Assembly (NCBI RefSeq): GCF_001552195.1
Contig: NZ_BCQS01000011.1
Location: forward strand, 334,183-398,182
Source: Actinomadura latina NBRC 106108
GTDB lineage: Bacteria; Actinomycetota; Actinomycetes; Streptosporangiales; Streptosporangiaceae
Reading direction: 5' to 3'
Length of the DNA stretch: 64,000 nt
The translations under genes were made by a program, and so were the position numbers. The stretch's first letter is position 1. The number at the start of each line of letters is the position of its first letter. The notes beneath the pieces are model-generated. The model ran no database searches and had not been told where the DNA came from. It worked only from the letters and a program-made list of their open reading frames with translations. Positions 1 through 9,256 of this stretch are shown one piece after another.

Positions 1-70
1 CTTCGACGGCTCGTCTCGGGGCTGTCCCGTCGTTGGACGGGTGTTGAACGTGGAAAGACGGGTGTGCGGG

Positions 71-315
71 TCAAGTGGTCAGGCGGTGGCGGATGCTGCG
101 GAGGACCAGGCGGGCCGGGCGGGTGAGCATGAGGAGGCCCGTCAGGACGGCGAATATCGCGAGCACGGTGCCGAAGAGCCACGGGTCCTTGGAGCCGAGC
201 GCTTGGAGGAGCGCCAGGGCGATGCCGGCCGGGACGGTGAGTAAGGTGAACAGGACGACGGCGTTGTTGATGTTGCGGCTCTCGTCGTCTCTGGTGAGCC
301 GGTTGTAACCAGAGA
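71..315 (-). pseudogene. C-terminal fragment of a membrane protein
   Basis: On the minus strand an open frame ends at a TGA (71-73). It reads through a Tyr-Asn-Arg-Leu-Thr segment, a hydrophobic stretch (AVVLFTLLTVPAGIALALL), a short Lys-Asp-Pro-Trp turn and a second hydrophobic stretch (TVLAIFAVLTGLLML), ending in a basic tail. That is the shape of a two-helix membrane C-terminus. No start or RBS is visible, and the upstream side runs into the hairpin at 347-411, so I read it as a 5'-truncated remnant. The parent family is not recognised. Confidence 0.35.
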
Positions 316-346
316 CGGGACCGAGCGGGCATGCGAGACTGGCACC

Positions 347-411
347 GATGACCTTCTTGTTCGGGTGATGGAAGCTTCGACAACTCCCATGATCCCGAAC
401 AGAAGGTCATC
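347..411. repeat. Long inverted repeat, IS-end-like
   Basis: Arms 347-365 (GATGACCTTCTTGTTCGGG) and 394-411 (CCCGAACAGAAGGTCATC) are complementary apart from one extra base, with a 28-nt loop. The hairpin lies between two unrelated gene remnants, as expected for the end or scar of an insertion sequence. No transposase reading frame accompanies it here. Confidence 0.5.
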
Positions 412-489
412 TTCGTTTCAATGTCACCCTGCGTAACGAAAGTCGATCCGGACATCAGGGCATGCTCACCCCAGACAGGCGACCTTGAA

Positions 490-655
490 ATCCCCCTGGG
501 GTCTTGGCGTCCTCGGGCGAGGAGGGTGCCGATGAGGGCCATGCCTTCGCGCAGGACGAGGCCGCACCAGTCGGCCGAAAGCCATATGCGTTCCTTGCCG
601 GGCAGTTCCATGATGCGCGGGTCGGGCGGCTGGCCGGCGTAGGCGGTAGGTCCCG
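490..655 (-). pseudogene. Remnant of an unrecognised coding sequence
   Basis: One minus-strand frame reads like real protein: Pro-Thr-Ala-Tyr-Ala-Gly-Gln-Pro-Pro-Asp-Pro-Arg, then ELPGKERIWLSADWCGLVLREGMALIGTLLARG. It then runs without a break into sequence that does not look coding and into the 347-411 hairpin. No start codon with an RBS is seen. I do not recognise the family. Confidence 0.25.
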
Positions 656-847
656 CATGACGTCCAGGGCGCCGACAGCTGCACAACCTTCGGTTGCCCT
701 CACAAACATCTATGATCACGCGGTGGCCGTCTGACGACTTACCGCTGGAGTATGAGAAAGGCCCACACGCGAGCATAGTAGGCAAAAACGGGCAGACCGA
801 AATTCGCTTGTGCCCGGTCTTCCTCAATTCTCGCTCTGGCGTGCATG

Positions 848-874
848 AACAGGTAAGATGACTGCTTACCTGTT
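848..874. promoter_or_regulatory. Perfect palindrome upstream of the radical SAM gene (candidate operator)
   Basis: AACAGGTAAG (848-857) and CTTACCTGTT (865-874) form perfect 10-bp arms around a 7-nt spacer, 39 nt before the ATG at 913. The dyad ends 17 nt before the SD sequence (892-900). Its size and place fit a repressor operator better than a terminator, because no gene ends just upstream and no T-tract follows. Confidence 0.55.
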
Positions 875-912
875 GGTGACAGGGCTGCGATGGAGGAGAG
901 GTTTCAAGCCTC

Positions 913-2400
913 ATGCAAGATCGCGCGCTCCTCATTTCGCCTGCCTATGACGCCTCTGTGTACACTTCCGCAGAAAGTCTGGGGCTCCGATCGGTCGCCG
1001 CCGCGCTCGCCGTGGAAGGGGCTGACGTCCGGATCGTTGAGCAATGCCCGCCCGAGGCGCCAAGTCCGGTCAACGAATGGGCTTGGGGCGCACGATTGAT
1101 CGGTATCGGGGTGCTCTTCACGCGCCAGATACCTGCGGCGCTGGAGTTGACCGCTTCACTCCGGAGTGTTGCTCCTGCGGCTCATATCGTCCTCGGTGGT
1201 CAGGGGGTGCAGTTTCTCTGGCAGCGTGTTCTGCAGGACTGTCCGGCCCTCGACTCGGTGTGTCTTTATGAGGGCGAACAAACTGTAGGTGAGCTCTGGC
1301 ATGCCCTGCGGGAGAGGAAGTCCTTCGGCACCATCAAGGGACTCGCGCACAGGCGGGGCGGGACGGTGATCGCAGAGCCCCGACCGCCGGTCACCGACCT
1401 GGACGCCCTTCCGTTCCCCCATCGAGAGCCCGGGCCCTACCCGAGCGGGCTCGCCACCGTGAGCACAAGCCGCGGTTGCATGGCGCATTGCACCTTCTGT
1501 CAGTCGGGGAACTACGGAAACCGGTATCACCGCCTTCCTAAATGGCGGGCCCGGTCGGCGGCGAATATAGCGGCAGAACTCACCAATCTGATCCGGGAGC
1601 ACCAGATCACCGCGGTCAGCTTCGTCGATGACGACTTCTTTGGCGGCGACGGTCAGGGCAACGAACGAGCCTACGAACTCGCGCGGCTCCTGCACACCCT
1701 GCCGGGCGGGATTCACTTCTCGATCGAGTGCCGGATCAACGAACTCGACGAACCCCTCTTCCAGGCGCTGCGTGCAGCTGGATTGCGCAGGGTTCTCATC
1801 GGTATCGAGGCGGCCAACGAAGCCGATCTGGCACTGTTCGCCAAGAAGACCACCAATGCCCAGGCGGCACGCGCCATCTCGTCCCTGCGCAGTCTCGACA
1901 TCGATTTCTCTCTTGGGTTCATCATGTTCCAGCCGCTGTCGTCACTCGACGCGATCGGAGAGAACCTCACGTTCCTGCACCGGCATCGGGTGGCCGCTCA
2001 CCGGCAACTGGTGAACAGACTGGAGCTCTATCCCGCTGCGCCGCTGACCAGGTACTTCCAGCGAAAGGGCGTGGAGTTGAGGGAAGAGGGATATCGGATC
2101 GAGTACGAGTTCAGCGATCCGGCGGTGACCTTACTGCGCCGAGCCTTTATGGAGGTGCTAAAGCCTTATATCCGCGTTGAACGAGCCTGCCAGGCGGCCC
2201 TGTTCCAAGCGGTGACCCACGGGCAGGGCGAGAGCAGCCGCCGGTTGAGGGAGCACGCCGCCGATATCTGCGAGGCGCTGTCGAGTCATGCCCTGAAGTG
2301 CTGGGAACGGGTCGCGGCAGACTCCGATCCGGGCCAGGACCCGGCATTGAAATCCGAGGTCAGTGAAGAAGTTCGCAGACTGACCGCAACCATCAGTTGA
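913..2400 (+). CDS. B12-binding-domain radical SAM protein
   Basis: This 495-aa protein has class B architecture. Residues about 1-150 look like a cobalamin-binding Rossmann domain (ISPAYDASVYTSAESLGLRS, then IVLGGQGVQF). A radical SAM core follows with C189-x3-C193-x2-C196 (RGCMAHCTFC) to hold the [4Fe-4S] cluster. Later segments such as FVDDDFF and LIGIEAANE fit the SAM barrel. Known members methylate or rearrange natural products or peptides; the substrate here cannot be read. The ATG at 913 is supported by GGAGGAGAG at 892-900. A palindrome sits just upstream. The next gene, a HExxH protein, starts 173 nt downstream after another inverted repeat, so a functional link is possible but not proven. 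Confidence 0.85.
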   Translation: MQDRALLISPAYDASVYTSAESLGLRSVAAALAVEGADVRIVEQCPPEAPSPVNEWAWGARLIGIGVLFTRQIPAALELTASLRSVAPAAHIVLGGQGVQFLWQRVLQDCPALDSVCLYEGEQTVGELWHALRERKSFGTIKGLAHRRGGTVIAEPRPPVTDLDALPFPHREPGPYPSGLATVSTSRGCMAHCTFCQSGNYGNRYHRLPKWRARSAANIAAELTNLIREHQITAVSFVDDDFFGGDGQGNERAYELARLLHTLPGGIHFSIECRINELDEPLFQALRAAGLRRVLIGIEAANEADLALFAKKTTNAQAARAISSLRSLDIDFSLGFIMFQPLSSLDAIGENLTFLHRHRVAAHRQLVNRLELYPAAPLTRYFQRKGVELREEGYRIEYEFSDPAVTLLRRAFMEVLKPYIRVERACQAALFQAVTHGQGESSRRLREHAADICEALSSHALKCWERVAADSDPGQDPALKSEVSEEVRRLTATIS

Positions 2401-2470
2401 GTATCGGAGAGGAGGAGCCGTGTGGATCGACGGTAACGGCGGTGGCGGCTGATACGGGGAACGCACGGTT

Positions 2471-2520
2471 CACCCAACGCCGTACGGGCGCGCCGACGCA
2501 CGCCCCAAGCGTTGGGTGAG
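2471..2520. repeat. Inverted repeat between the radical SAM and HExxH genes
   Basis: TCACCCAACGC (2471-2481) and GCGTTGGGTGA (2510-2520) are perfect 11-bp arms separated by 28 nt. The loop is long for an intrinsic terminator and no T-tract follows. It could be a weak terminator for the radical SAM gene or a regulator site for the gene starting at 2574. Confidence 0.45.
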
Positions 2521-2573
2521 CCCTGATTTCCCTGTCCACACCCACCGGAGCACAGGAAGCCGGATCGAAGCGC

Positions 2574-3770
2574 ATGACGACCTTCTCTGACCTGTTGTAC
2601 GGCGGTCTCTACCAGCGGCCCTGCCGCTTCGCCAACATCGAGCGTTTCGTCGCCGCCGTCGCCGCCGTCGCCGCCGACGACGAACTGTCAGCGCGGTACG
2701 ACCAGAGTACGGCGCCGGAGGCCTTCGCCGCCGACCTGCGCGCAATCGCCGATCGCATGGATCCCTCCGGCGAGATCGGCACCGACCAGGGCGCCGCGGC
2801 ACGGCTCGTCGCCGCCGACCTACGCCGTATCACCGCCGCCGATTACACCGACATCGTCGCCGACGACACGGTGACCGCGCGTCTGGACCGTCGCGGGCCC
2901 GCGATCCAGCGACGGCTCCAGGCGGCCGGGCTGCCCGTGCAGGACACCTCCCTGAGTATCGTGGACGTCTTCCCTGAGCCATTCCACCGCTTCGCATGGT
3001 CGGCGTTCGCGCCCGACCGCGAAGACCAGGAGAACTTCGGCATCGAGCCCGGCGTCTACTTCCGCCGCGACCGGCTGCGGCCGCTGTACTCCGAGGCCCT
3101 GTTCGCCCACGAGGTCGTGCACACCGTGACGGGCCGGGTCGATCCCGAGATCTACGCGATGGGCCTGGAAGAAGGCATCGCCGAGATCCTCGGCACCTGC
3201 TACGGCGCCCTCGCCGTACTGAACCGAGCGACGCTGCGCAACATCATCGTCCACGGCCGGCACGGCGCCCAGCGCGACAAACTCTGGTCGGTCTATCTCG
3301 ATCACACCCGTCAAGCCGCACTCCTCTACCGCGAGTTCGGCATCGACGGGCTCGTCACCCTGGTCAGAAGCGGACGGGCTGCCATCCACGACGCCGAACA
3401 GGCCATCATGGCCGGCCGCCACCGAGAACTCCCACTGGCGCGGGGCGGGTGGGACGAACACACCACCGGCCTGGTGGACTTCACCTGTAGCGCCTATCTG
3501 CCCTCGCACGTGTTCACACCTCTGGAATGCCTGCTGGCCCTGTACGCCCGGCAAGGACGCACCGTCAAGGACATCTGCGCCGAGGCCGGCGTGGCCTGCG
3601 AAGTCGGCGCGCTCGTCCTCGAGCGCCTGGGCGCCGAGTCGGCGCTGTTCGTCCAGGACGGTGACCGCATCGGCTATTCCAACGTCGACCGGTACCTGCG
3701 ACTCGAAACCGCAGCGGAGGTGATGGTCATCCGTTACCTGCCGCCAGATCCGATGGTCGCAGACGCATGA
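2574..3770 (+). CDS. Putative zinc metalloprotease (HExxH) of unknown family
   Basis: The 398-aa soluble protein carries H179-E-V-V-H183 (FAHEVVHTV), followed about 20 residues later by an acidic segment (LEEGIAEILG, near E199-E204) that could supply the third zinc ligand, a gluzincin-like layout. There is no signal peptide or membrane helix, so it probably acts in the cytoplasm. The C-terminal third is predicted to be mostly helical. The RBS before the ATG is weak. The stop overlaps the start of the next gene (ATGA), so the pair is translationally coupled with a membrane protein. The function is inferred only from the motif, and I do not recognise a named family. Confidence 0.6.
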   Translation: MTTFSDLLYGGLYQRPCRFANIERFVAAVAAVAADDELSARYDQSTAPEAFAADLRAIADRMDPSGEIGTDQGAAARLVAADLRRITAADYTDIVADDTVTARLDRRGPAIQRRLQAAGLPVQDTSLSIVDVFPEPFHRFAWSAFAPDREDQENFGIEPGVYFRRDRLRPLYSEALFAHEVVHTVTGRVDPEIYAMGLEEGIAEILGTCYGALAVLNRATLRNIIVHGRHGAQRDKLWSVYLDHTRQAALLYREFGIDGLVTLVRSGRAAIHDAEQAIMAGRHRELPLARGGWDEHTTGLVDFTCSAYLPSHVFTPLECLLALYARQGRTVKDICAEAGVACEVGALVLERLGAESALFVQDGDRIGYSNVDRYLRLETAAEVMVIRYLPPDPMVADA

Positions 3771-4939
3771 GCGCCACCAGCGGGCGGCGGCCGTCCCGCA
3801 GCTTGGTGGGGACCCTCGGCGATCTGTACCGCAGCCGCGGCCTGCTACTCGGCCTGGTCGCCACACTGGCCGGGTTCCTGCTGATCGTGCTGGCCCCCTC
3901 CGAGACGGCCCAGGTCACCGTCGAGGGCGGACGGCTGGTCGTGAACGACGGTGCCCAAAGCCTGTGGGCCAAGTTCCGGATCGCCGACATCGGCGCTGCG
4001 GTGTTCCAGGTCGGCATCACCCTGACCATCTTCCAGGTCCTGCTCAACCAGATCGCCGAAGACCGCTTCGTCGAACACGTCCGCCAGATCCTCGACGAAC
4101 AGCAGGACGACGTCACCTACGCCGTCGTGAAATCCATGGCAGCTGGAACCCGCATCAACGATCTGCGGCTCTCGCCCGCCGAACTCGACCACGTCATCGA
4201 GAACGCCTCCCGGCTACGCTCGGGCGACGCCGAACTCGGCAAAGTCATCGCCCGTAAACTTCGCACCGGAGTGTTCGAATCCAACGAGATCTGGCGCAAC
4301 CTCGTCGTCCGCGCCGAGATCCTGGAACTGGAACGCGCTACCGACCACGGCCGCTTGCACGACTACTACAACCTCTACTTCCAATTCGCCTACTACACCA
4401 CCAACGTCCGCCGCTCCCGCTTCGCCTTCCGCGTGCTGCGCTTCGGCGACTACGACGAAGCCCTGCGCGCCGAAGACGTTGGCGCAGTGTGGCGGCTGCC
4501 CTCCACCGGAGAGTTCGACGACGACACTTGGAACGACGCCTTCACCCTCAACGCCCTGTCCTTCGGCGGCAGACCCGTGGAATTCGTCCGCAGCGACGTC
4601 GAACGCGAATTCGTGGGGCACATCCCCACCGAAGATTTCGAGGACACCGCCCGCATATGGGTCCAGTACTCCTTCACCGCCAAGATCCTCGCGGACGGCA
4701 ACCTGCTCAGCTTCGAAGTCCCCAAGCCCACCTTCGGCGCGACCTACTCCATCAGCATCGGCGCCCCGGACATCCAACGCATCCGAGCCCTCGACTACTT
4801 CGGCGCCACCAAACCCGCCTCCATCGACTACACCCCCGACATGGACCACACCCGCGTCGTCAGCATCAGCGTTGACGACTGGATTCTCCCCAAAGCCGGC
4901 GTCGTCGTCGTATGGAAACGGGAGTCCCCCCTCAGTTGA
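3767..4939 (+). CDS. Membrane-anchored protein of unknown function
   Basis: This 390-aa protein begins inside the stop of the HExxH gene (4-nt overlap). Two N-terminal hydrophobic helices are visible: about residues 25-45 (LLLGLVATLAGFLLIVLAP) and about 70-90 (IGAAVFQVGITLTIFQVLL). A charged, likely helical segment (RFVEHVRQILDEQQDD) and a long soluble region follow. No catalytic motif was recognised. The tight coupling suggests it works with the metalloprotease-like partner, perhaps as a membrane anchor or target, but this is inference. Confidence 0.6.
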   Translation: MSATSGRRPSRSLVGTLGDLYRSRGLLLGLVATLAGFLLIVLAPSETAQVTVEGGRLVVNDGAQSLWAKFRIADIGAAVFQVGITLTIFQVLLNQIAEDRFVEHVRQILDEQQDDVTYAVVKSMAAGTRINDLRLSPAELDHVIENASRLRSGDAELGKVIARKLRTGVFESNEIWRNLVVRAEILELERATDHGRLHDYYNLYFQFAYYTTNVRRSRFAFRVLRFGDYDEALRAEDVGAVWRLPSTGEFDDDTWNDAFTLNALSFGGRPVEFVRSDVEREFVGHIPTEDFEDTARIWVQYSFTAKILADGNLLSFEVPKPTFGATYSISIGAPDIQRIRALDYFGATKPASIDYTPDMDHTRVVSISVDDWILPKAGVVVVWKRESPLS

Positions 4940-5171
4940 GGAATACTGCACTCTCCGAATAGGTGCACCACCCCGGTAACACCCACTGACCACCCGGCAC
5001 CACCACCCCGCCAACCCCCATGGGTTCGTTCCTCGTGCGCCAGGTAGCCGCGCCACGAGGTTCGGCGGGGTCTGACGCGGCAGCCGGGCCCCGTTATCGT
5101 CGGGGCGGAACCGTTCGCCGTCCTCAACGCAGTGGGCGGAGAGAACCACCAGGACTCCCCGGGAGACGTTC

Positions 5172-7637
5172 ATGCCCCTTGAACCTCGATTTCGGCGGGT
5201 CGCGGCCCTGCACCGTCCGTTCGTGAACCGGGAGTCGGTGCTGGCCGCGTTCGCCGAGGTTCAACGGACACGGCAGGGCTCGCCGTGCGTGTTCAACGTG
5301 GTCGGGGTGGGCGGCATCGGCAAGTCCCGGCTCTTACAGGAACTCAGGCAGCGCACCGCCGCGACGCACCGGGCCGCGACGGTCGACCTCCAGGTGCCCG
5401 CGATGCGGCAGCAGGAAGACGCCCTGGCGGTGCTGCGCGTCGAACTCGGTCGCCAGGGTGTGCGGTTCGACCGCTTCGACATCGCCTACGCCGTCCTCTG
5501 GCAGCGGCTCCACCCGCATCTGCGGCTCTCCAGCAAGGAACTCCCGTTCGTGGACGAGAGCGAAGCCCTCTCCCAGGTCCTCGACGGCGCGGCCGGCGTC
5601 CCGGTGTTCGGCACCGGCGTGGGGTTGCTGCGTCTGCTCGGCAAGGCCACGAGTGGGATGCGGCAGCGGCACCGGATCAAGTCCGACGACACGCTCAGCC
5701 AGTTGGACGACCTCAGCAACGCCGAACTCGCCGACGCGGTCACGTACCTGTTCGCCGAGGATCTGCGCGATGGCTCCGACCGCCCCTACGTCATCTTCGT
5801 CGACGCCTACGAGGCGCTGGCCCCCGCAGCGGCGCGGTCCGGCCGGGCGCTGGCCCAGGACGTCTGGCTCCGCGACTTGATCGCCCAGCTCGACGGGGGA
5901 GTGGTCGTCCTGGCCAGCCGTGAACCGCTGCCCTGGGCGGCCCACGAGCCCGGCTGGGCGGAGGTGATCCACCACCAGCGCGTGGACGGTCTTCCCATGG
6001 TGGCCCGGCTGGAGCTCCTCGCGGACGGCGGCATCACCGACCACGATGCGCGCCAGGCCATCGCGACCGCCAGCCAGGGTCTCCCCTTCTACCTTCACCT
6101 GGCCGTGGACACGCGCACGACGGCCCGGCAGGCGGCGGCGGTCTCGTCCGAGGAGATTCTGCAACGGTTCCTGGCCCATGTCGCCCCCGACGAGATCCGC
6201 ACGCTCGAACTGCTGAGCGTCGCCCGGATCTTCGACTATGAGATCTTCCAGGCGGTGGCGGACGAGTTCGACCTGCCCCGGCACCGGATGGCCTGGGAGT
6301 CGCTGACCGCCTACTCGTTCGTGTACCCGGCCGGCGCGCACGGCCGGCGCCTGCACCAGCTCATGCGCGCGGCGCTGCACGACCGGCTGTCCCATGACAC
6401 GGTCCGGGACGTCCACGCACTCCTCCGGGATGTCTGGGACTCCCGCGCCGACGGCGACCACACCGCCGAGGACGGCGTCGCCATCCGGGCCCGTGCCGTC
6501 CGCGAGGCCGCGTACTGCGGCCTGCACGCGGGCATCCTCGACGGCGCGGACATCCTGATGTACGCCGACCGGGCGATGACGCACGGGGGCAAGCAGGCCG
6601 TCGACGGCGTGGCCCAAGACCTCCGAGACCACCTGGACGCGGGGTCCGGCGATCCGGAGCTCGCCCAGACTGCCCGCTGCCTGGAAGCCGAGTCGGCGGT
6701 TCTCCTCGGGGACGCGGCGGCCGCCACGCGGCTGACCCCGTCCATCGACTGGCCGCTGGACGGTGAGCCTGGCGCACGCCTCGCCCTGGCGGGCGCGCAC
6801 GGCCGCCGCATCGCCGGAGCCACTGGCGAAGCACAACGCCTCTTCCACCAGGTGTGGAACCACCACTCCGGTCCCGTCCGGTTGCGGGCGGGTTTCTGCA
6901 TGGCGGACCTGGACATGTGCCAGGGACGGTTCGGCGACGCCTTGTCCATCACACAGCAGATACTCGCCGATGCCCCGGACGAGGACCTCGTGCTGCGCGG
7001 CGACGTGGTCCGCCTCCAGCATCTCGGCTACCGGTTCGGGTTCGACCTCGACTCGTCCGCCCGGTCCCTGGACACGGCCGCGGAACTCTACGCGCGGGCG
7101 GGCGCCATCATCGGCCAGGCCGACATCAAGACCAACCGCGCCGAGCTGCTCGCCTGGACCGACCCGTCACGCGCTCTCGACGCCGCCGCCGACGCCATCG
7201 ACGCGCAGACCGACCTCGGCGCCCACCACGAGATGGGCAAGGCGTTCACCGCCCTCGCCATCGCGCAGACCCGCCTCGGCCAGCACGTTCCGGCGGCGGC
7301 CTCGTTCCAGACGGCCGCCGAAGCCCTGGAGCGGGCGCGCTACCGGTCCGGCCGGGCACGCGCGGAACTGTTCCGCGCCTTCCTCCACGCCCGGACGGGA
7401 CGTGCCGCCGATGCCGTGGCCTCCGCCCGCTGGGCCATCGCCGAACTCGTCGCCGCCGAGGTCTACCCGACCTTGCTCATGGTCGCCGGTCACCTGCTGG
7501 ACACCTTCGATGCCGCCGACGAGCACACCACGACCGTGACGGACCGGGCACGCGCCCAGATCAGCCCGCCGAGCCTGCTGCCATTCTTGGACGACCAGGC
7601 ACGGGCGCTCGTGACGGCCATGCTGGAGGACGGATGA
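5172..7637 (+). CDS. STAND-like ATPase with helical-repeat C-terminus
   Basis: The 821-aa protein opens with a P-loop (GVGGIGKSRLLQEL, Lys51) and a Walker-B-like strand near residues 208-213 (YVIFVDAYEAL). A winged-helix-like middle region follows, and the C-terminal half (about 470-800) has alanine-rich repeating helices typical of TPR arrays (for example AELYARAGAIIGQADIKTNRAELL). That order (NTPase, then sensor repeats) matches STAND signal-transduction ATPases, which oligomerise on ligand binding and often act in regulation or phage defence. The ATG at 5172 follows a GGGAGA motif. The stop overlaps the start of an APH-like kinase by 4 nt, so the two are co-translated. Confidence 0.65.
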   Translation: MPLEPRFRRVAALHRPFVNRESVLAAFAEVQRTRQGSPCVFNVVGVGGIGKSRLLQELRQRTAATHRAATVDLQVPAMRQQEDALAVLRVELGRQGVRFDRFDIAYAVLWQRLHPHLRLSSKELPFVDESEALSQVLDGAAGVPVFGTGVGLLRLLGKATSGMRQRHRIKSDDTLSQLDDLSNAELADAVTYLFAEDLRDGSDRPYVIFVDAYEALAPAAARSGRALAQDVWLRDLIAQLDGGVVVLASREPLPWAAHEPGWAEVIHHQRVDGLPMVARLELLADGGITDHDARQAIATASQGLPFYLHLAVDTRTTARQAAAVSSEEILQRFLAHVAPDEIRTLELLSVARIFDYEIFQAVADEFDLPRHRMAWESLTAYSFVYPAGAHGRRLHQLMRAALHDRLSHDTVRDVHALLRDVWDSRADGDHTAEDGVAIRARAVREAAYCGLHAGILDGADILMYADRAMTHGGKQAVDGVAQDLRDHLDAGSGDPELAQTARCLEAESAVLLGDAAAATRLTPSIDWPLDGEPGARLALAGAHGRRIAGATGEAQRLFHQVWNHHSGPVRLRAGFCMADLDMCQGRFGDALSITQQILADAPDEDLVLRGDVVRLQHLGYRFGFDLDSSARSLDTAAELYARAGAIIGQADIKTNRAELLAWTDPSRALDAAADAIDAQTDLGAHHEMGKAFTALAIAQTRLGQHVPAAASFQTAAEALERARYRSGRARAELFRAFLHARTGRAADAVASARWAIAELVAAEVYPTLLMVAGHLLDTFDAADEHTTTVTDRARAQISPPSLLPFLDDQARALVTAMLEDG

Positions 7638-8614
7638 ACTGGCAGGACCTCTACGAGCGCGCACGCGCACACCACGACCCGGCGGCCGGGTACTACAACG
7701 ACAACATCCGGATCGACACCCCTGACGGGACGGTCATCGTCCGGATACCGATCCACGGCGCCGACATCATGGACCTGCGGCCATGGCGTGAGGACCGGGT
7801 TCTCGCCGCCATCGCCCCCCACGTCCGCGACGCCCCGCGGCTGCTCCACGCCTCGGCCGACCCGCCGTTCCAGGTCCACGAGTTCATCCCCGGCGACCTC
7901 CTCAACGACGTGGCGCCGCGCGGCACCCCCGTCCCGCCCCACGTGCTGGACGACATCGTGCGGTTGTTCACGCAGCTCACCCGCGTCCCCCAGCTCCCCG
8001 ACGTCCCGGCCTCCTGGCCCGCCGGCCCCGACACGACCGCCTTCGCGCGCCGCCTGTCCGATCTGACACAGCGCGTGTACGACACCTTCAGCGCCGAGTA
8101 CGCCGACCTCTTCACCGCCCTGGAGATTCCCGCCGCCCCCCTCGCGCCGGTGGACGACCGGTGGCGCGGCCTCACCCCGCGCCCCTTCACCTGCGTCCAC
8201 GCCGACGTCCACCGCCGCAACATGATCGTCGACCGGGGCGCGACCACGTTCCTCGACTGGGAACTCGCCCTCTGGGGCGACCCCGTCTACGACCTTGCCG
8301 TCCACATCCACAAAATGGGCTACCTGCCGGGGGAGCAGGACACCTTGATCACCCGCTGGCACGATGCCATGCCGTCCGACTACACCACCGGCTGGCAGCC
8401 GGACCTTGATGCCTACCTCGCTCACGAACGCATCAAGTCGGCGATCGTCGACTCCGTCCGCTACTCCCAGCTCTTCAAGAACAACGGCCCCTACCCCTAC
8501 CCGGAGCACCAGCTCGTCGATTCCCTGACCGCCAAGCTCAACGCAGCCCGCCCCTACTGGCACATCCCAGAAACCATGGCCGCACGCACCGTCGAAGAGG
8601 CCCTCGGACGCTGA
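7634..8614 (+). CDS. APH-fold phosphotransferase
   Basis: This 326-aa protein starts at the ATGA overlap with the STAND ATPase. The Brenner motif is clear: CVHADVHRRNMI (catalytic Asp, metal-binding Asn) followed by TTFLDWELALWGDPVYDLA, the DFG-equivalent Asp. The N-lobe includes TVIVRIPIHG. The fold covers aminoglycoside, homoserine and macrolide kinases and protein-kinase-like enzymes. The substrate is unknown, and the coupling to a STAND ATPase argues against a simple antibiotic-resistance gene. It could modify the partner or a small molecule; that is inference. Confidence 0.7.
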   Translation: MNWQDLYERARAHHDPAAGYYNDNIRIDTPDGTVIVRIPIHGADIMDLRPWREDRVLAAIAPHVRDAPRLLHASADPPFQVHEFIPGDLLNDVAPRGTPVPPHVLDDIVRLFTQLTRVPQLPDVPASWPAGPDTTAFARRLSDLTQRVYDTFSAEYADLFTALEIPAAPLAPVDDRWRGLTPRPFTCVHADVHRRNMIVDRGATTFLDWELALWGDPVYDLAVHIHKMGYLPGEQDTLITRWHDAMPSDYTTGWQPDLDAYLAHERIKSAIVDSVRYSQLFKNNGPYPYPEHQLVDSLTAKLNAARPYWHIPETMAARTVEEALGR

Positions 8615-8986
8615 GCCCAGCAAGGTAGCTGCGCCGCGCAGGGCCTCGGCGGTTCCGTCGGGAGGCATCGAGCCGAGCACCTGCCGGACGCCGCGCGCAC
8701 GACCCCCGACGCCGACATGCGCCAGTCCCGCCACAACCCGCACCCGGGTTTCGGTTCGGCGAAACCGGCCGTTCCGCACCCGGTAGAGACGTCAGTTGTA
8801 GACGATAGGCGCCTCACCAGTGAAAGTGTTGATCGTTGTCGCGCGCCCTCACGCAATTGGCAGGTGCTCATTTTGTCCCCATAGGGTCGATCTGTCACCC
8901 AATAGACATTTTGGACAAGTCTTGTCGCCTCGCCGTGGCTGCGGGAAAATTGCCGATGATGTCGACGACTGGAAGTGAGCGATGCC
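8615..8986. promoter_or_regulatory. Intergenic region with a short perfect palindrome
   Basis: No gene is seen in this 372-nt gap. GACAAG-T-CTTGTC at 8914-8926 is a perfect 6-1-6 dyad, about 60 nt before the small gene at 8987 and in a locally AT-richer stretch. It is a plausible repressor site for the downstream two-gene unit. No convincing -35/-10 pair could be assigned. Confidence 0.35.
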
Positions 8987-9256
8987 ATGTCCAGGCCGTG
9001 GGAAGCCGATCACGATGCGAGATTCCTGCGACGGCTGGGGAAGACGGCCGCCGAGGTGGGAGACAGCCGCACGACCCAGGACTGCCCGGAGATCTGGGAG
9101 CTGGACAACGGCGACATCGCCGTGATCGGGCGGGATGCCACCGGTGCGTACCATGATCGGCTTCCGCCGGGCGTGAGCGTCGGCTCCGACGAAGGCATCG
9201 TGATCATCTCGGGTCGCCTGCTCGCTGCGGCCAAGCCGGATATCCGAGATGCTTGA
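8987..9256 (+). CDS. Small hypothetical protein paired with a DUF6879 gene
   Basis: The 89-aa acidic protein has no recognised domain. The middle (PEIWELDNGDIAVIGRD) looks like a short beta hairpin, and the end is LLAAAKPDIRDA. An alternative GTG lies 12 nt upstream; ATG 8987 is preferred because GGAAG ends 11 nt before it. The stop overlaps the next ORF by 8 nt, so the two are translated together. Small partner genes next to DUF6879 genes are common in actinomycetes. Confidence 0.6.
   Translation: MSRPWEADHDARFLRRLGKTAAEVGDSRTTQDCPEIWELDNGDIAVIGRDATGAYHDRLPPGVSVGSDEGIVIISGRLLAAAKPDIRDA

Noticed and set aside
2643..2680. GCCGCC/GTC triplet run near the start of the HExxH gene
   Set aside because: Low-complexity alanine/valine codons within a real gene, not a regulatory repeat.
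5334..7022. 562-aa minus-strand open frame opposite the STAND ATPase
   Set aside because: Antisense artefact; the plus frame has a P-loop and correct codon-position GC.
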